A stretch of 64,000 nt of DNA from Mycobacterium sp. 852014-52450_SCH5900713 (GCF_001667075.1 NZ_LZIL01000076.1:1-64000); one strand, 5' to 3'; counted from the first letter of the stretch, positions 48,130 through 57,147 are shown. The notes: generated by a model from the letters alone, not told the origin. Translations and numbers: made by a program.

Positions 48130-48753
48130 TCAATCCTGCGGGCCCTGAGGTAACGGCGCCACGCCAGCGCGCCGCGAGCGGCGCACTTCGAACATCTGCT
48201 CGCCGCGGGCCGTGCGGACAATGCAGTCGGCTGTGTGGAAAGCGTGCGAATCGCGGTGTGCCGCATACACTGGCAGGCCGGCGGCGCGGCGCAAGACCAT
48301 TACCGCGAGGGCGGTACCGGTCCGGTGGGGGACGATCAGCAGCTTCGCCCGCGCATCACGGCCATCGACGGTCATGACGTGCGGGCGTGCGCCCAGTCCC
48401 CAATCCCAATTCAGGTCGTGCTGGCGTTGCAAAGATGACCAATTGACATTGATGTCGAGGACCTGCCCTAATGGCACGTCCAAGATAGACACCAATTCGG
48501 TCAGCTCTCGCGAGATCAGGCCGGTACGGGGCCACCATGCTCCATCGATCTTGTTCCCGAGTCGGCCGGCCAGGGTGAGGCGTACCGGGCTCGCGGACCG
48601 CCGTTCCCCACCCGAATTGATCGTGCGGGGAGTCGGGTCTTCAACCGAGAGCGTCGTCCCGTCGCGCGATTTCTCCACGGCCTCACTGCTGCGGCCTATT
48701 GTTCGATCCAGCTGGGCCCCAATATGATTGGTAAACGGCGTTGTGGGCTTCAC
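48130..48753 (-). CDS. DUF5994-like protein, paralogue 3 (divergent)
   Basis: About 207 residues from GTG 48753, which has AAGGA six bases upstream; an open extension to 48783 lacks this. An N-terminal extension of about 65 polar residues precedes KIDGAWWPRTGL (about 69-80), the family hallmark, followed by ELTELVSILDVPLGQVLDINVNW and AKLLIVPHRTG. The C-terminus is basic (VRRSRRAGVA). It is the most divergent copy and does not share the GGGAGCGTC leader. Function unknown. Confidence 0.68.
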   Translation of the reverse strand: MKPTTPFTNHIGAQLDRTIGRSSEAVEKSRDGTTLSVEDPTPRTINSGGERRSASPVRLTLAGRLGNKIDGAWWPRTGLISRELTELVSILDVPLGQVLDINVNWSSLQRQHDLNWDWGLGARPHVMTVDGRDARAKLLIVPHRTGTALAVMVLRRAAGLPVYAAHRDSHAFHTADCIVRTARGEQMFEVRRSRRAGVAPLPQGPQD

Positions 48754-48832
48754 GGGCAATCCTTCGCAGCTTGAAACGATCAACCCGCGAAACGGGGCCG
48801 ACGGAGGAATTGCATTGCCCGTGATCTCGATG

Positions 48833-48861
48833 GGTAATTACTTCCAAAGGTAATCACTTCC
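48833..48861. repeat. Direct repeat GGTAAT(T/C)ACTTCC, 16-bp period
   Basis: Two 13-bp copies (48833-48845, 48849-48861), 12 of 13 identical, are separated by AAA in the intergenic region upstream of paralogue 3. The spacing suggests a tandem binding site. The rest of the gap (48754-49139) shows nothing else I can name. Confidence 0.65.
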
Positions 48862-49139
48862 GAGACTACCGCCGACAACGAAACAGCTCGTTACCGACGT
48901 TACGCCACTATCTGCTCCGGTGTCGCCGGCTGGACGGCTGCGCTCGGCCCGCCCGCGCGGTCCGCGGTCAACCACAAACTGTCACTTGCCGATTGAAAAG
49001 CCACGATGAGCAACGTGCACCGCGATTCATCGGCCGTCTCGCTGCCCGTGGGGTTATGCTTCCACTATCGTGGGTTTGTCGAGTACCGCCCTCTTCGGTA
49101 GCCGTCTGCGATAGCACGCTAGACGACGGGAGCGTCGCG

Positions 49140-49601
49140 GTGGCGCTTGTTACTTCCAGCCCTTCCAGCGCCACCCGATTGGTTCTCTGCGAACGTGACG
49201 CCACCCCCGCTGCGGTGGACGGGGCGTGGTGGCCAAAGAGCCTCGACCTGAGGCTAGAGCTACCCGACCTGCTTGCGGTTTTCGGTTTATGGATCGGCGC
49301 GGTGCACCGAGTCATTTACGACTCGAGCGCATGGTTGCCCGCGCCGGCGCGGCTTATTCGCCATAGCGAAATGGTCTCGTTGCATGCATATCGGCTGGTT
49401 TTCAGCGACACCATCTACCTCATGGGTACGCATTCGCGCGACGCGGTGTTGTTCGTGTTGGCGCCTTCGAATTCCGAGGAGGCGCAACGTGTGCTCGGCG
49501 AGGTCTCCTCTTGCGCACAACCGATGAATGCGGGACGGATGCGGCAACTTACGCGCCAATGCTATTCCGGCACCGACTTTTTCGAGGAACCGGCGCGATG
49601 A
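49140..49601 (+). CDS. DUF5994-like protein, paralogue 4
   Basis: About 153 residues from GTG 49140, chosen because the preceding GGGAGCGTCGCG repeats the leader of paralogues 1 and 2 with the same spacing; the frame stays open back to 48993. It contains VDGAWWPKSLDLRLELPDLLAVF near residue 27, then IGAVHRVIYDSSAWLP and DAVLFVLAPSNSEEAQR. No membrane segment; function unknown. A 560-bp region without a recognisable gene follows. Confidence 0.7.
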   Translation: MALVTSSPSSATRLVLCERDATPAAVDGAWWPKSLDLRLELPDLLAVFGLWIGAVHRVIYDSSAWLPAPARLIRHSEMVSLHAYRLVFSDTIYLMGTHSRDAVLFVLAPSNSEEAQRVLGEVSSCAQPMNAGRMRQLTRQCYSGTDFFEEPAR

Positions 49602-50158
49602 CAAGTCGCCGCCCGGCTTCACCAGCCACCCGCGGAATGGCGGCGAAGGCACAAACAATACGGCCGTTCGGCATGGTGGGTCACATAATGACCCTCGCAC
49701 TGCGCAACCTGCGCTATGGTGGTTATCACGGTTGACTCCCCAGCCGCTCGGAACCGTCCGGCGGCGATCTCTTAGAGGTCCCCGCTGCAACGGGTCTGCA
49801 TTGCCCGGCTGATCCGACGGTAAACGGAGTTTGTGCGTCCGGATCGATAATGGCGGAGGCCCATTTCTCTGCGCCTCGCAGACAACACGCCGCACCTGGT
49901 AGTGATGCCGCATGCCTCACCCATTTCCCCGTATGCTTATACCTTTAGTTGGCCTGAATCCTTTGACTCGCTTCGACCGCAACGACGGCCCTTGGGGAGG
50001 AGCCTTGAAAGGGACGGGCTTCCGCGGCATCCATCCGTGTGCCGGCGCTCAAGTGATTGCGGCCGGCTCAATACTTCGACGCTGGAGTCATCACGCGTGC
50101 GCGCTGCCGAACGCTTCACCTCGAAGTGGAAGGTCGACGCGGCACCGAAGCCAAAGGA
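49602..50158. other. Intergenic region upstream of the FadD-like gene
   Basis: Open frames here are short and none has a recognisable protein pattern with a ribosome site. No tRNA-like fold was seen. It probably holds the promoter of the FadD-like gene, not identified. Confidence 0.45.
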
Positions 50159-51799
50159 ATGGCCTTGAGTAGATTCACCGAGACCATGTATGACACCGCC
50201 CAATCCAGCTCGAAAGGTCTGGTCACCGGCGAGCCGAACTGCCCGGTCCGGCATACCTGGGGCGAGGTGCACGGGCGTGCCCGCCGGATCGCGGGTGGCT
50301 TGGCCGCCGCCGGCGTCGGCCCCGGTGATGCCGTCCCGGTCCTGGCCGGTGCCCCTGCCGAGATCGCACCCACCGGGCAGGGCGTCTGGATGCGCGGCGC
50401 CAGCCTCACCATGCTTCACCAACCCACTCCCCGGACCGACCTTCGCCGTTGGGCCGATGAGACCATCGCCGTCATCAAAATGATCGGTGCCACAACGGTC
50501 GTCATCTCCGACCCATTCATGGCCGCGGCCCCACTGCTGTCCCAGCTGGGAATGCGAGTACTCCAGATCGAGGGGCTGCTCGACAGCCGACCAATCGGTC
50601 CGGTCGAGACCGCCGAAGACGACGTTGCGCTGCTGCAGTTGACCTCGGGCTCCACCGGGTCGCCCAAGGCGGTACGGATCTCACACCGCAATGTCGTTTC
50701 CAACGCCGAGGCGATGTTCCTCGGCGCAAACGTCGACATCGATACCGACGTGATCGTGAGCTGGCTGCCTCTGTTCCACGACATGGGCATGACCGGGTTC
50801 TTAACCGTGCCAATGTATTTCGGCGCAGAACTGGTCAAGGTCACGCCGATGGACTTCCTTCGCGACACGTTGTTGTGGGCCAGGCTCATCGACAAGTACA
50901 GGGGCACGATGACCGCGGCGCCGAACTTCGCTTACACGCTGTTCGCCAAACGCCTTCGCAAGCTGGCCCGGCCCGGCCAGTTCGATCTGTCGACCCTGAG
51001 ATGGGCCCTCTCGGGTGCCGAACAGGTCGAGCCCGCCGACGTCGAGGAGCTCTGTGAAGCTGGCAAGCCGTTCGGCTTACGTCCGGACGCGATCCTGCCC
51101 GCATACGGCATGGCCGAAACCACCGTGGCCGTGTCGTTCTCCGATTGCGGCGCAGGCCTATTGATCGACGAGGTCGACGCCGACCTGCTCGCCGTGCTGC
51201 ACCGAGCGGTCCCTGCCACCAAGGGCAAAACCCGGCGACTGGCCACGCTTGGACGTCTGCTCGAGGGGCTCGAGGCGCGCATCGTCGACGAAGACGGCGC
51301 CATCCTGCCCGCCCGGGCTGTCGGCGTCATAGAGGTGCGTGGTGAGCCGGTGACGCTCGGTTACGAAACGATCGCCGGATTCGTCGCGGCACAAGACGAA
51401 CAAGGCTGGTACGACACCGGCGATCTGGGCTACTTCACCGAGACGGGCCGCCTTGTAGTCTGCGGCCGTGTCAAGGACGTCATCATCATGGCCGGGCGAA
51501 ACATTTACCCGGCCGACATCGAACGCGCCGCCACGCGAGTTTGCGGGGTCCGGCCAGGAGGCGCCGTGGCGGTACGACTGGAGGCAGGTCATTCGCGCGA
51601 GACGTTCGCCGTGGCCGTGGAATGCGAGAATTGGCAGACCCCGGCCGAGGTGCGCCGCATCGAGCAGCAGGTGGCACACGAAGTGGTCGCGGAGGTCGAT
51701 GTCCGACCCCGCAACGTGGTCGTGCTCGAACCGGGAACGATCCCCAAGACGCCATCGGGCAAGCTCCGGCGCGCCCACGCGTTGGCGCTCGTCGGCTGA
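50159..51799 (+). CDS. Fatty acyl-AMP ligase-like FadD protein
   Basis: About 546 residues of the acyl-adenylate family. Core motifs: LTSGSTGSPKAV (ATP loop), SWLPLFHDMGMTGFL and APNFAYTLF (characteristic of fatty acyl-AMP ligases), YGMAETT, YDTGDLGY, GRVKDVIIMAGRNIYP and the catalytic lysine in PKTPSGKLRR. Acyl-AMP ligases hand fatty acids to carrier proteins or starter domains rather than to CoA. It could therefore supply the acyl chain of the lipopeptide encoded about 9 kb away, though that is inference. ATG 50159 follows AAAGGA with no spacing; TTG 50165 would be spaced six bases and may be the true start. Confidence 0.82.
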   Translation: MALSRFTETMYDTAQSSSKGLVTGEPNCPVRHTWGEVHGRARRIAGGLAAAGVGPGDAVPVLAGAPAEIAPTGQGVWMRGASLTMLHQPTPRTDLRRWADETIAVIKMIGATTVVISDPFMAAAPLLSQLGMRVLQIEGLLDSRPIGPVETAEDDVALLQLTSGSTGSPKAVRISHRNVVSNAEAMFLGANVDIDTDVIVSWLPLFHDMGMTGFLTVPMYFGAELVKVTPMDFLRDTLLWARLIDKYRGTMTAAPNFAYTLFAKRLRKLARPGQFDLSTLRWALSGAEQVEPADVEELCEAGKPFGLRPDAILPAYGMAETTVAVSFSDCGAGLLIDEVDADLLAVLHRAVPATKGKTRRLATLGRLLEGLEARIVDEDGAILPARAVGVIEVRGEPVTLGYETIAGFVAAQDEQGWYDTGDLGYFTETGRLVVCGRVKDVIIMAGRNIYPADIERAATRVCGVRPGGAVAVRLEAGHSRETFAVAVECENWQTPAEVRRIEQQVAHEVVAEVDVRPRNVVVLEPGTIPKTPSGKLRRAHALALVG

Positions 51800-51860
51800 A
51801 GTCCTCCGGGCGCGGCGAAGAGTAGATTTGTCGTTCATCCGCGGCACGGGAGGAGGGCAC

Positions 51861-52664
51861 GTGACCGAGTTCGATGCCCAACCCGGTCGCAAAACGCCAC
51901 CAAAGCCCGACCTCTCCCCCACCGAACGCGAGGCTGACGAGGCCGATTTGCATGCCGGGCTCAACCGAGTGGCCGCACTCGTGGCCGGCGCGCAGGGGGT
52001 GATGGACCTGCTGCGAGACGTCGCGGAGTTCGCCGCGCAAGCGATCCCCGGCGTCGACGGTGCGGGCGTCGCATTGATCGATCAACGTCTCGGCATTCCC
52101 AGCGCCCAGACCTGGGCAGCGACCCAGTTACTGGTCCAGGAGATCGACACCATTCAGTACGAAGAGCTGAACGAGGGGCCGTGCATCACCTGCATGCAGT
52201 CCCGGCGACCCACGGTCAGCGGCTCGCTGGGCAGCGACAGTCGTTGGCCGCATTTCGGTGGACGCGTGGCCCGGATGCGCATCCACTCCGCGCTGGCGCT
52301 GCCGCTCGTCGTCGGCGATGAGCTGATCGGCTCGATCAACGCCTATGCGACCCGCCGGGACGCCTTTGCCGAGCACGCCGTCCGGTTGGGAGCCCAGTTC
52401 GCCAAGCCCGCGGCGGTCTCGGTTTACAACGCGCAGTTGTTGGCCAGCGCACAGGAACGGTCAACGCGACTGCAGCGCGCGCTGAACAGCCGCGCAGTGA
52501 TCGATCAGGCGATCGGCATCATCCGTAGCCGGTCGGGCGCCAACGCCGAGGAGGCCTTCCAACGCCTCTCCCGCATCAGCCAGGTTGAGAACATCAAGCT
52601 GCACGCAGTCGCCGAGCGGTTGGTCGACGAGGCCGTGCGGCGAGCCCGGTCGCGGCACCACTGA
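51861..52664 (+). CDS. GAF-ANTAR regulator 1
   Basis: About 267 residues from GTG 51861, which is preceded by GGAGGAGGG. The N-terminal 45 residues are polar. A GAF domain follows (about 50-190), with the family features EGPCITCMQSRRP and the paired-strand end LALPLVVGDELIGSINAYA. The C-terminal ANTAR domain has LNSRAVIDQAIGIIRSRSGANAEEAF. It probably senses a small ligand or redox state and acts on RNA as an antiterminator. Its 3' end converges within 5 bp of the next regulator. Confidence 0.87.
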   Translation: MTEFDAQPGRKTPPKPDLSPTEREADEADLHAGLNRVAALVAGAQGVMDLLRDVAEFAAQAIPGVDGAGVALIDQRLGIPSAQTWAATQLLVQEIDTIQYEELNEGPCITCMQSRRPTVSGSLGSDSRWPHFGGRVARMRIHSALALPLVVGDELIGSINAYATRRDAFAEHAVRLGAQFAKPAAVSVYNAQLLASAQERSTRLQRALNSRAVIDQAIGIIRSRSGANAEEAFQRLSRISQVENIKLHAVAERLVDEAVRRARSRHH

Positions 52665-52669
52665 ACCGC

Positions 52670-53428
52670 TTAATGCGCTGGCCCGGCGGCTAGTTCGGCC
52701 AGGGCGGCCAGCAGGATAGGGCGGGAATCCCGATCGGTCATCAATCGGCTCGCAACGTCGGTCAGGCGTTGGCGTTCGGCCCGCGCATAGGTGCGCAACA
52801 GGTGGAACGCCTCCTCGACCGGCACATCCAGCGTTTCGTGCAGGAACCCCTTGGCTTGCTCGATGATGACGCGGCTGGTCAGCGCGGATCGCAGCCGCGG
52901 CACCACGGTGGCCGGGGTCGGTGGATGCTCCTGCAGAATCGCGACGCACGCGATGTGGGTCAGCGTTTGGCCAACGAGCAGATCGGCGCCGTTGAGCTCG
53001 CCGCTGCGGGTGCCGAATAGACCGAGCGCGCCCAACACGAGTCCGGCTGCCCGCATCGGGACCGCGTGCACCGAGGCGAAGCCCGCATCGAGTGCGGCCG
53101 GAACAAATCGTGGCCACCGCTCCGTCGCCAGTTGAATGTCGGCGATGGAGACCGGTTCGCCGGTGGCGTAGCAGTCCACGCACGGACCTTGGTCGGCTTG
53201 CAGCTCGAAGAGTTCTATCTCGCGGGCCTGTCGCGAGGTGGCGGCCAACAAGCGAAGCTGACGGAGCGGATCGGCGAGCAGGAACCCGGCGGCCTCGATG
53301 TCGAGCAGCTCGGCGCAACGCTCCGTGAGCCCCGTCAGCAATTCGACCACGTCGAAGTCGTCGAGCAGGCTATCGACCAGCGAAACGACGGCGTTCAGCA
53401 CGCGGGTTTCCCGGGGGGTATCAGTCAC
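52670..53428 (-). CDS. GAF-ANTAR regulator 2
   Basis: A 252-residue GAF-ANTAR protein. GAF features: DIEAAGFLLADP, DQGPCVDCYATGEPV and PMRAAGLVLGALGLFG. The two cysteines in GPCVDC suggest metal or redox chemistry but are common in this subfamily. ANTAR: LTSRVIIEQAKGFLHETLDVPVEEAFHLL. GTG 53428 has AAAGGAGG upstream. It follows regulator 3 on the same strand with a 42-bp gap, so the two probably form an operon. Confidence 0.87.
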   Translation of the reverse strand: MTDTPRETRVLNAVVSLVDSLLDDFDVVELLTGLTERCAELLDIEAAGFLLADPLRQLRLLAATSRQAREIELFELQADQGPCVDCYATGEPVSIADIQLATERWPRFVPAALDAGFASVHAVPMRAAGLVLGALGLFGTRSGELNGADLLVGQTLTHIACVAILQEHPPTPATVVPRLRSALTSRVIIEQAKGFLHETLDVPVEEAFHLLRTYARAERQRLTDVASRLMTDRDSRPILLAALAELAAGPAH

Positions 53429-53470
53429 GACGTGCCTCCTTTCAAAAATTTTGAGTCCGCCAAACGCGCA

Positions 53471-54280
53471 CTAGTCCGGCTCGAGCCTCACGCGGCCGTC
53501 GAGAATGTCGCGGGCGACGTCGGTAGCGCTGCGACCGGTCGCGTAGGCGTGGGCCCTCAGCCGGACCAATGCCTCGGCAGGCTCAAGCTCCAGCTGGGCG
53601 ACCAGCACGCCGGTGGCCTGGCTGACCTCCGCGCGGCTCAACACGTTGAGTTCGGCCCACGCATTGCTGTCGGGATCGCTAACGGCGGCCTGCAAGTCGC
53701 CTTCCAACAAATCCAACAGCGGGATGGCGGCGAGCTCCGCGGCGGCAACCGCACCGACTAAGGCCTCGTCAGGCAGCGGGCCCGGTTCCGTCCGGAACAG
53801 GTCGAGCGCGCCGACGAATTCGCCGGCCACGACGACGGGTATCGCGTGGACGCCCCTGATCTCGTTGGCCAGCATGGCGGGCCCATACGCGGACCAGCGA
53901 GTCTCTGCGGGATCGGCGAGATCGACGACCAGAATCGGAATTCTCCGGTTGACAGCGTCCAGGCACGGTCCCTCCCCGAGTACGAACTGGAGTTCGTCGT
54001 ACTCGCGTGCCGCCTTGTCGCTGGCGCCCAGGGTTCCGCTGCTCGCGCCGTCGAAAACGAGCGAAATCGCCGCTGCGGCAACGTCGAACAGATTTACGCA
54101 GGCATCGCACAAGCGGTCAGCCGCGTCTACCCCCCGCCGGCCATCGACGGCGGCGAGGAGCTGCTCGTGGATCGCCACATTCAGCCGAACGGAGGCCGGC
54201 CGGCCGCAGAAGCGCCCGCGGATCCCGGCGAGGATGTCATTTGCCCACCCTTCCACTAATCGCGACGCCTGACGAGCCAC
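53471..54280 (-). CDS. GAF-ANTAR regulator 3
   Basis: Up to 269 residues, with GTG starts at 54280 and 54178; I cannot choose firmly, and the shorter one begins just before the GAF domain. GAF: AAAISLVFDGAS, LGEGPCLDAVNRRIPI and HAIPVVVAGEFVGALDLF. The ANTAR-like end reads LSRAEVSQATGVLVAQLELEPAEALVRLRAHAYATG, a variant form. It is the first gene of the leftward pair with regulator 2. Here the GPC motif has one Cys and lacks the second found in regulators 1 and 2. Confidence 0.82.
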   Translation of the reverse strand: MARQASRLVEGWANDILAGIRGRFCGRPASVRLNVAIHEQLLAAVDGRRGVDAADRLCDACVNLFDVAAAAISLVFDGASSGTLGASDKAAREYDELQFVLGEGPCLDAVNRRIPILVVDLADPAETRWSAYGPAMLANEIRGVHAIPVVVAGEFVGALDLFRTEPGPLPDEALVGAVAAAELAAIPLLDLLEGDLQAAVSDPDSNAWAELNVLSRAEVSQATGVLVAQLELEPAEALVRLRAHAYATGRSATDVARDILDGRVRLEPD

Positions 54281-54390
54281 GATCAGATTCGCGATTGACC
54301 ATCGGCGTCCGCAAGAGAATCGTCAACGTGATCGCCGGGACGATCCCACGAGGTGGCCACAGGTCAAAACCACGACGATTCGGGAGAGCA

Positions 54391-54603
54391 ATGAGTTCTG
54401 AACATGCGATAGAGAAAGTGCCGCTGTCGGAGATCCGCGAGGGTGACATGCTGCAAGATCCCACGACGGGCAGGTGGATCAAGGTGACGCGCACGGCCGA
54501 TGACACCGCCAGCGGGCCCCATCGCGTCTATTACGGCGACGGCGGCGAAGAGATCGATGCGCGGTATGTCACGGGCCTCGTCAATCGCCAGGTTCGGGAG
54601 TAA
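54391..54603 (+). CDS. Small conserved hypothetical protein (70 aa)
   Basis: A 70-residue acidic, soluble protein, divergent from the GAF-ANTAR pair. ATG 54391 has CGGGAGAG just upstream. The sequence (VPLSEIREGDMLQDPTTG, WIKVTRTAD, HRVYYGDGGEEIDARYV) looks like a compact beta-barrel, as in small nucleic-acid- or peptide-binding domains. I do not recognise a named family. Confidence 0.65.
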   Translation: MSSEHAIEKVPLSEIREGDMLQDPTTGRWIKVTRTADDTASGPHRVYYGDGGEEIDARYVTGLVNRQVRE

Positions 54604-54646
54604 CGAAACCCGCTCACCCGCGCAATGGGGTTAACGTTGAGCGGAA

Positions 54647-54723
54647 ATGCACGTCGAACATGACCATCGAATAGGCCGTGTTCGGGATAACCGGCGAAGA
54701 GAACATCGTCAATCGACGTGCAT
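54647..54723. promoter_or_regulatory. Split inverted repeat upstream of the PucR-type gene
   Basis: Perfect 11-bp arms ATGCACGTCGA (54647-54657) and TCGACGTGCAT (54713-54723) lie 55 bp apart, about 105 bp before the regulator start. The centre-to-centre distance of 66 bp is near six helical turns, which suits looping by a dimer-of-dimers. It could be an autoregulatory site. Confidence 0.5.
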
Positions 54724-54827
54724 CAACGGGCTGTTTCGGGGCCCCGGGAATTCGACAATCGCATGTTGCCCGTGAGGGGAAGATACAAAGAAAATCCTCT
54801 GATTTCTTCGCAGCCGGGGAGTCGCTT

Positions 54828-56351
54828 GTGATCACTTTGGACCGCTTGGTGAATGTCCTGGGCGGTTATGGGGTCCGGCTGCGTTGGTCGTCAGTGCCCA
54901 GGTCGACCGAGCTGCGCAGCGTGGTCATCCACGAGGTGGCTACCAAGCGGGCCGTGCTGGGCGACGTACTGCTGGCAATCGACGCCGGCTCGCTCGATGA
55001 AGCGGTCTGCTGGGCGAGCTCGGCACATGCAGTTGTGGTGTTGACGCGCGACAATGCCGAGCCGATGACGTTGGACGAGGACACCCGGGTCGGTGCGGTG
55101 ATGCTGGTCGACGAGTCGCTCTCGTGGAGCGAGGTGGCCGCGGTCATCTACGGGCTGGTGTTGGAGGGCCGCGAAACCGCCGCCGGTCGAGGCCCGACGG
55201 ATCTGTTCGCCCTGGCGGATAGCCTGGCGGACGCCGTCGGCAGCCCCGTTGTCATTCACGATGCACTGTTGCGCGTGCTCGCGTATTCACGGCTCCAGCA
55301 ACACGCCGACCCGGCTCAGGCCGAGATCATTCTGGGCCGACAGACTCCGGACCGGCTGCGCGCCCTGTTCGATGCCCGTGGCGTATTCGCCCATCTGACG
55401 AACTCGGACGAGCCGTTGTTCGTCGAGGGCGATGCGGAGTCCGGCATGACCGGGCGCATGGTCGCGGCGGTGCGCTCCGGCCGAGAACTGATGGGGTCGG
55501 TCTGGGTAGCCTGCTCCAATCCGCTGGAGGAAACGCGGAGGGACGCCTTGGCCGAGGGCGCGCAGACGGTGGCCCTGCACCTACTGCGGTCCCAGGCCAG
55601 CGCCGACCTCGAGCGTCAGGTCGAATCCGAACTGGTGATCCGGTTACTGGAAGGCAGCGCTGACTCCGCCACGGCGGCAAGCAAGCTCGGCCTGCCGCAG
55701 AGCGGTTTGCGGGTGATCGCCCTGCAGGCGTCCGTCGGGGCCAAACGCGACGCCGCCCTGCTGTTGGCGTTCGAGCGCGCCACCGCCGGCTTCGGCTGGT
55801 CGCGTCCCGGTCGCAGCGCCTTGGCAGGCAACACCATCTACACCGTGCTGCCCGGAGAGCAGGCCTCGGTGGCGCGCCACTGGGTCGTCGGTCTCGGAGC
55901 GGCCCTACCCGAAGGGGTGGCTTTGTTGGCCGGCGTCAGCGGGCCGGCCGCGGTGACCGATCTGGCCGCTGCGCGTCAGGAGGCCGACGAATGCCTGGCG
56001 TTGCACGAGGCATCGCCTGGATCCGCGCCCCCCGCCTACGACGAATCGTGGGATGACATCCTGCTGCAGCGGTTGCGGACCGCGGCGCGAGCCGGCCGGT
56101 CTCCGACTCGTGGACCCGTGGCCGAGCTGGGCCGCCACGACCGCGCTCACGGAACCGACTACCTCGCCACGCTGCGGGCGTGGCTAGGGGCGCTCGGCGA
56201 CCCGGCCGAAGCCGGTGAGCGACTGGGAGTACACGAAAACACGGTGCGTTACCGGCTCCGCAAGATGGCCGAAATCACCAATCTCCCATTGGATGACGCC
56301 AGGAAGCGGCTGGCCATGATGATCGAACTCGCGGCCACCGATATCGATTGA
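54828..56351 (+). CDS. PucR/CdaR-family transcriptional regulator
   Basis: About 507 residues from GTG 54828, with GGGGAG seven bases upstream; the frame is open from 54678. The N-terminal region (VITLDRLVNVLGGYGVRLRW, then LGDVLLAID) resembles the PucR sensor type. A central GGDEF-like region follows. The C-terminal PucR HTH is clear: AEAGERLGVHENTVRYRLRKMAEI. Members regulate purine, amino-acid or acid metabolism genes in response to metabolites; the target here is not evident. Candidates are the adjacent Rv1733c-like gene or gabD2 further right. Confidence 0.86.
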   Translation: MITLDRLVNVLGGYGVRLRWSSVPRSTELRSVVIHEVATKRAVLGDVLLAIDAGSLDEAVCWASSAHAVVVLTRDNAEPMTLDEDTRVGAVMLVDESLSWSEVAAVIYGLVLEGRETAAGRGPTDLFALADSLADAVGSPVVIHDALLRVLAYSRLQQHADPAQAEIILGRQTPDRLRALFDARGVFAHLTNSDEPLFVEGDAESGMTGRMVAAVRSGRELMGSVWVACSNPLEETRRDALAEGAQTVALHLLRSQASADLERQVESELVIRLLEGSADSATAASKLGLPQSGLRVIALQASVGAKRDAALLLAFERATAGFGWSRPGRSALAGNTIYTVLPGEQASVARHWVVGLGAALPEGVALLAGVSGPAAVTDLAAARQEADECLALHEASPGSAPPAYDESWDDILLQRLRTAARAGRSPTRGPVAELGRHDRAHGTDYLATLRAWLGALGDPAEAGERLGVHENTVRYRLRKMAEITNLPLDDARKRLAMMIELAATDID

Positions 56352-56484
56352 GCGAACCCTGTCGTAATCCGACAATGAGCGGCGGCGCCATTGTCGGACC
56401 TCGGCAATCCGTGCGGCGTCCACCCGCGCCACCATCGAGGTGAACAACCCACGGCCTTTACCCGATCCGTCGATAGGACATCCG

Positions 56485-57114
56485 ATGACTACCCCGCGTC
56501 ACGACGATCGACCGCCGTGCCCGCGCGGGCCGGGCGACCACGCCGTGCTGGAGACGTTCACCGTGCCGTTGCCGCGAAGGCTGTTCTCTCGGCTGTTCGG
56601 TCGCAACCCGCTGCTACGGGCAAGCGACCGGGTCGAGGCGCTGCTCCTGGTGCTGGCCGTCGCGGTGTCACTGTTCGCCGTACCGATCGCCGCCGCCGTC
56701 GGCACCGCGGTCTATGACTCGCGGAGCCGCATTTACGCGGAGCAGGTCCAAACTCGCAGCCGGGTGACCGCGACGGTCGTAGCGGACAGCCACGCCCCGA
56801 GGAAATTCGACAGCCGGACGGTCCAGATGCCTGCCCAATGGGATTTCGCCGGGGCAGCGCGCACTGGAGACATTGCCGCACCCCCCGCGGCCAAAGTCGG
56901 TGACGAGGTCGAGATCTGGGTCGATGCTCACGGTTCGCCGCTGACCCGGCCGAATCTGTCGCCGCGCACCGAGGCGGTCACGATCGCGGTCGCGATCTGG
57001 GGTGCCGTAAGCGCCGCGGTAGCCGCTTCGTTCGCCGGCGCCCGGCACGCCCTCGACCAAGCCCGTTACACCCGCTGGCAGCACGACTTCGACCGATTGG
57101 TCGGGCAACGGTGA
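56485..57114 (+). CDS. Rv1733c-like membrane protein
   Basis: About 209 residues. Two membrane helices, LLLVLAVAVSLFAVPIAAAVG near residue 55 and TIAVAIWGAVSAAVAASFA near 175, flank an extracytoplasmic domain of about 100 residues containing a strand-rich segment (VTATVVADS, VEIWVDAHG). This layout matches the Rv1733c family, known in M. tuberculosis as a DosR-regulated membrane protein and T-cell antigen of unknown function. ATG 56485 has AGGA six bases upstream; GTG 56440 is a weaker alternative. No DosR box was found upstream. Confidence 0.8.
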   Translation: MTTPRHDDRPPCPRGPGDHAVLETFTVPLPRRLFSRLFGRNPLLRASDRVEALLLVLAVAVSLFAVPIAAAVGTAVYDSRSRIYAEQVQTRSRVTATVVADSHAPRKFDSRTVQMPAQWDFAGAARTGDIAAPPAAKVGDEVEIWVDAHGSPLTRPNLSPRTEAVTIAVAIWGAVSAAVAASFAGARHALDQARYTRWQHDFDRLVGQR

Positions 57115-57147
57115 GCTGAGGAAGGCGACCAGCCATCGGACACCCAG

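Noticed and set aside
50159..51799. Assignment of a specific FadD number.
   Set aside because: Motifs identify the superfamily branch, but many mycobacterial FadD proteins are too similar to name without alignment.
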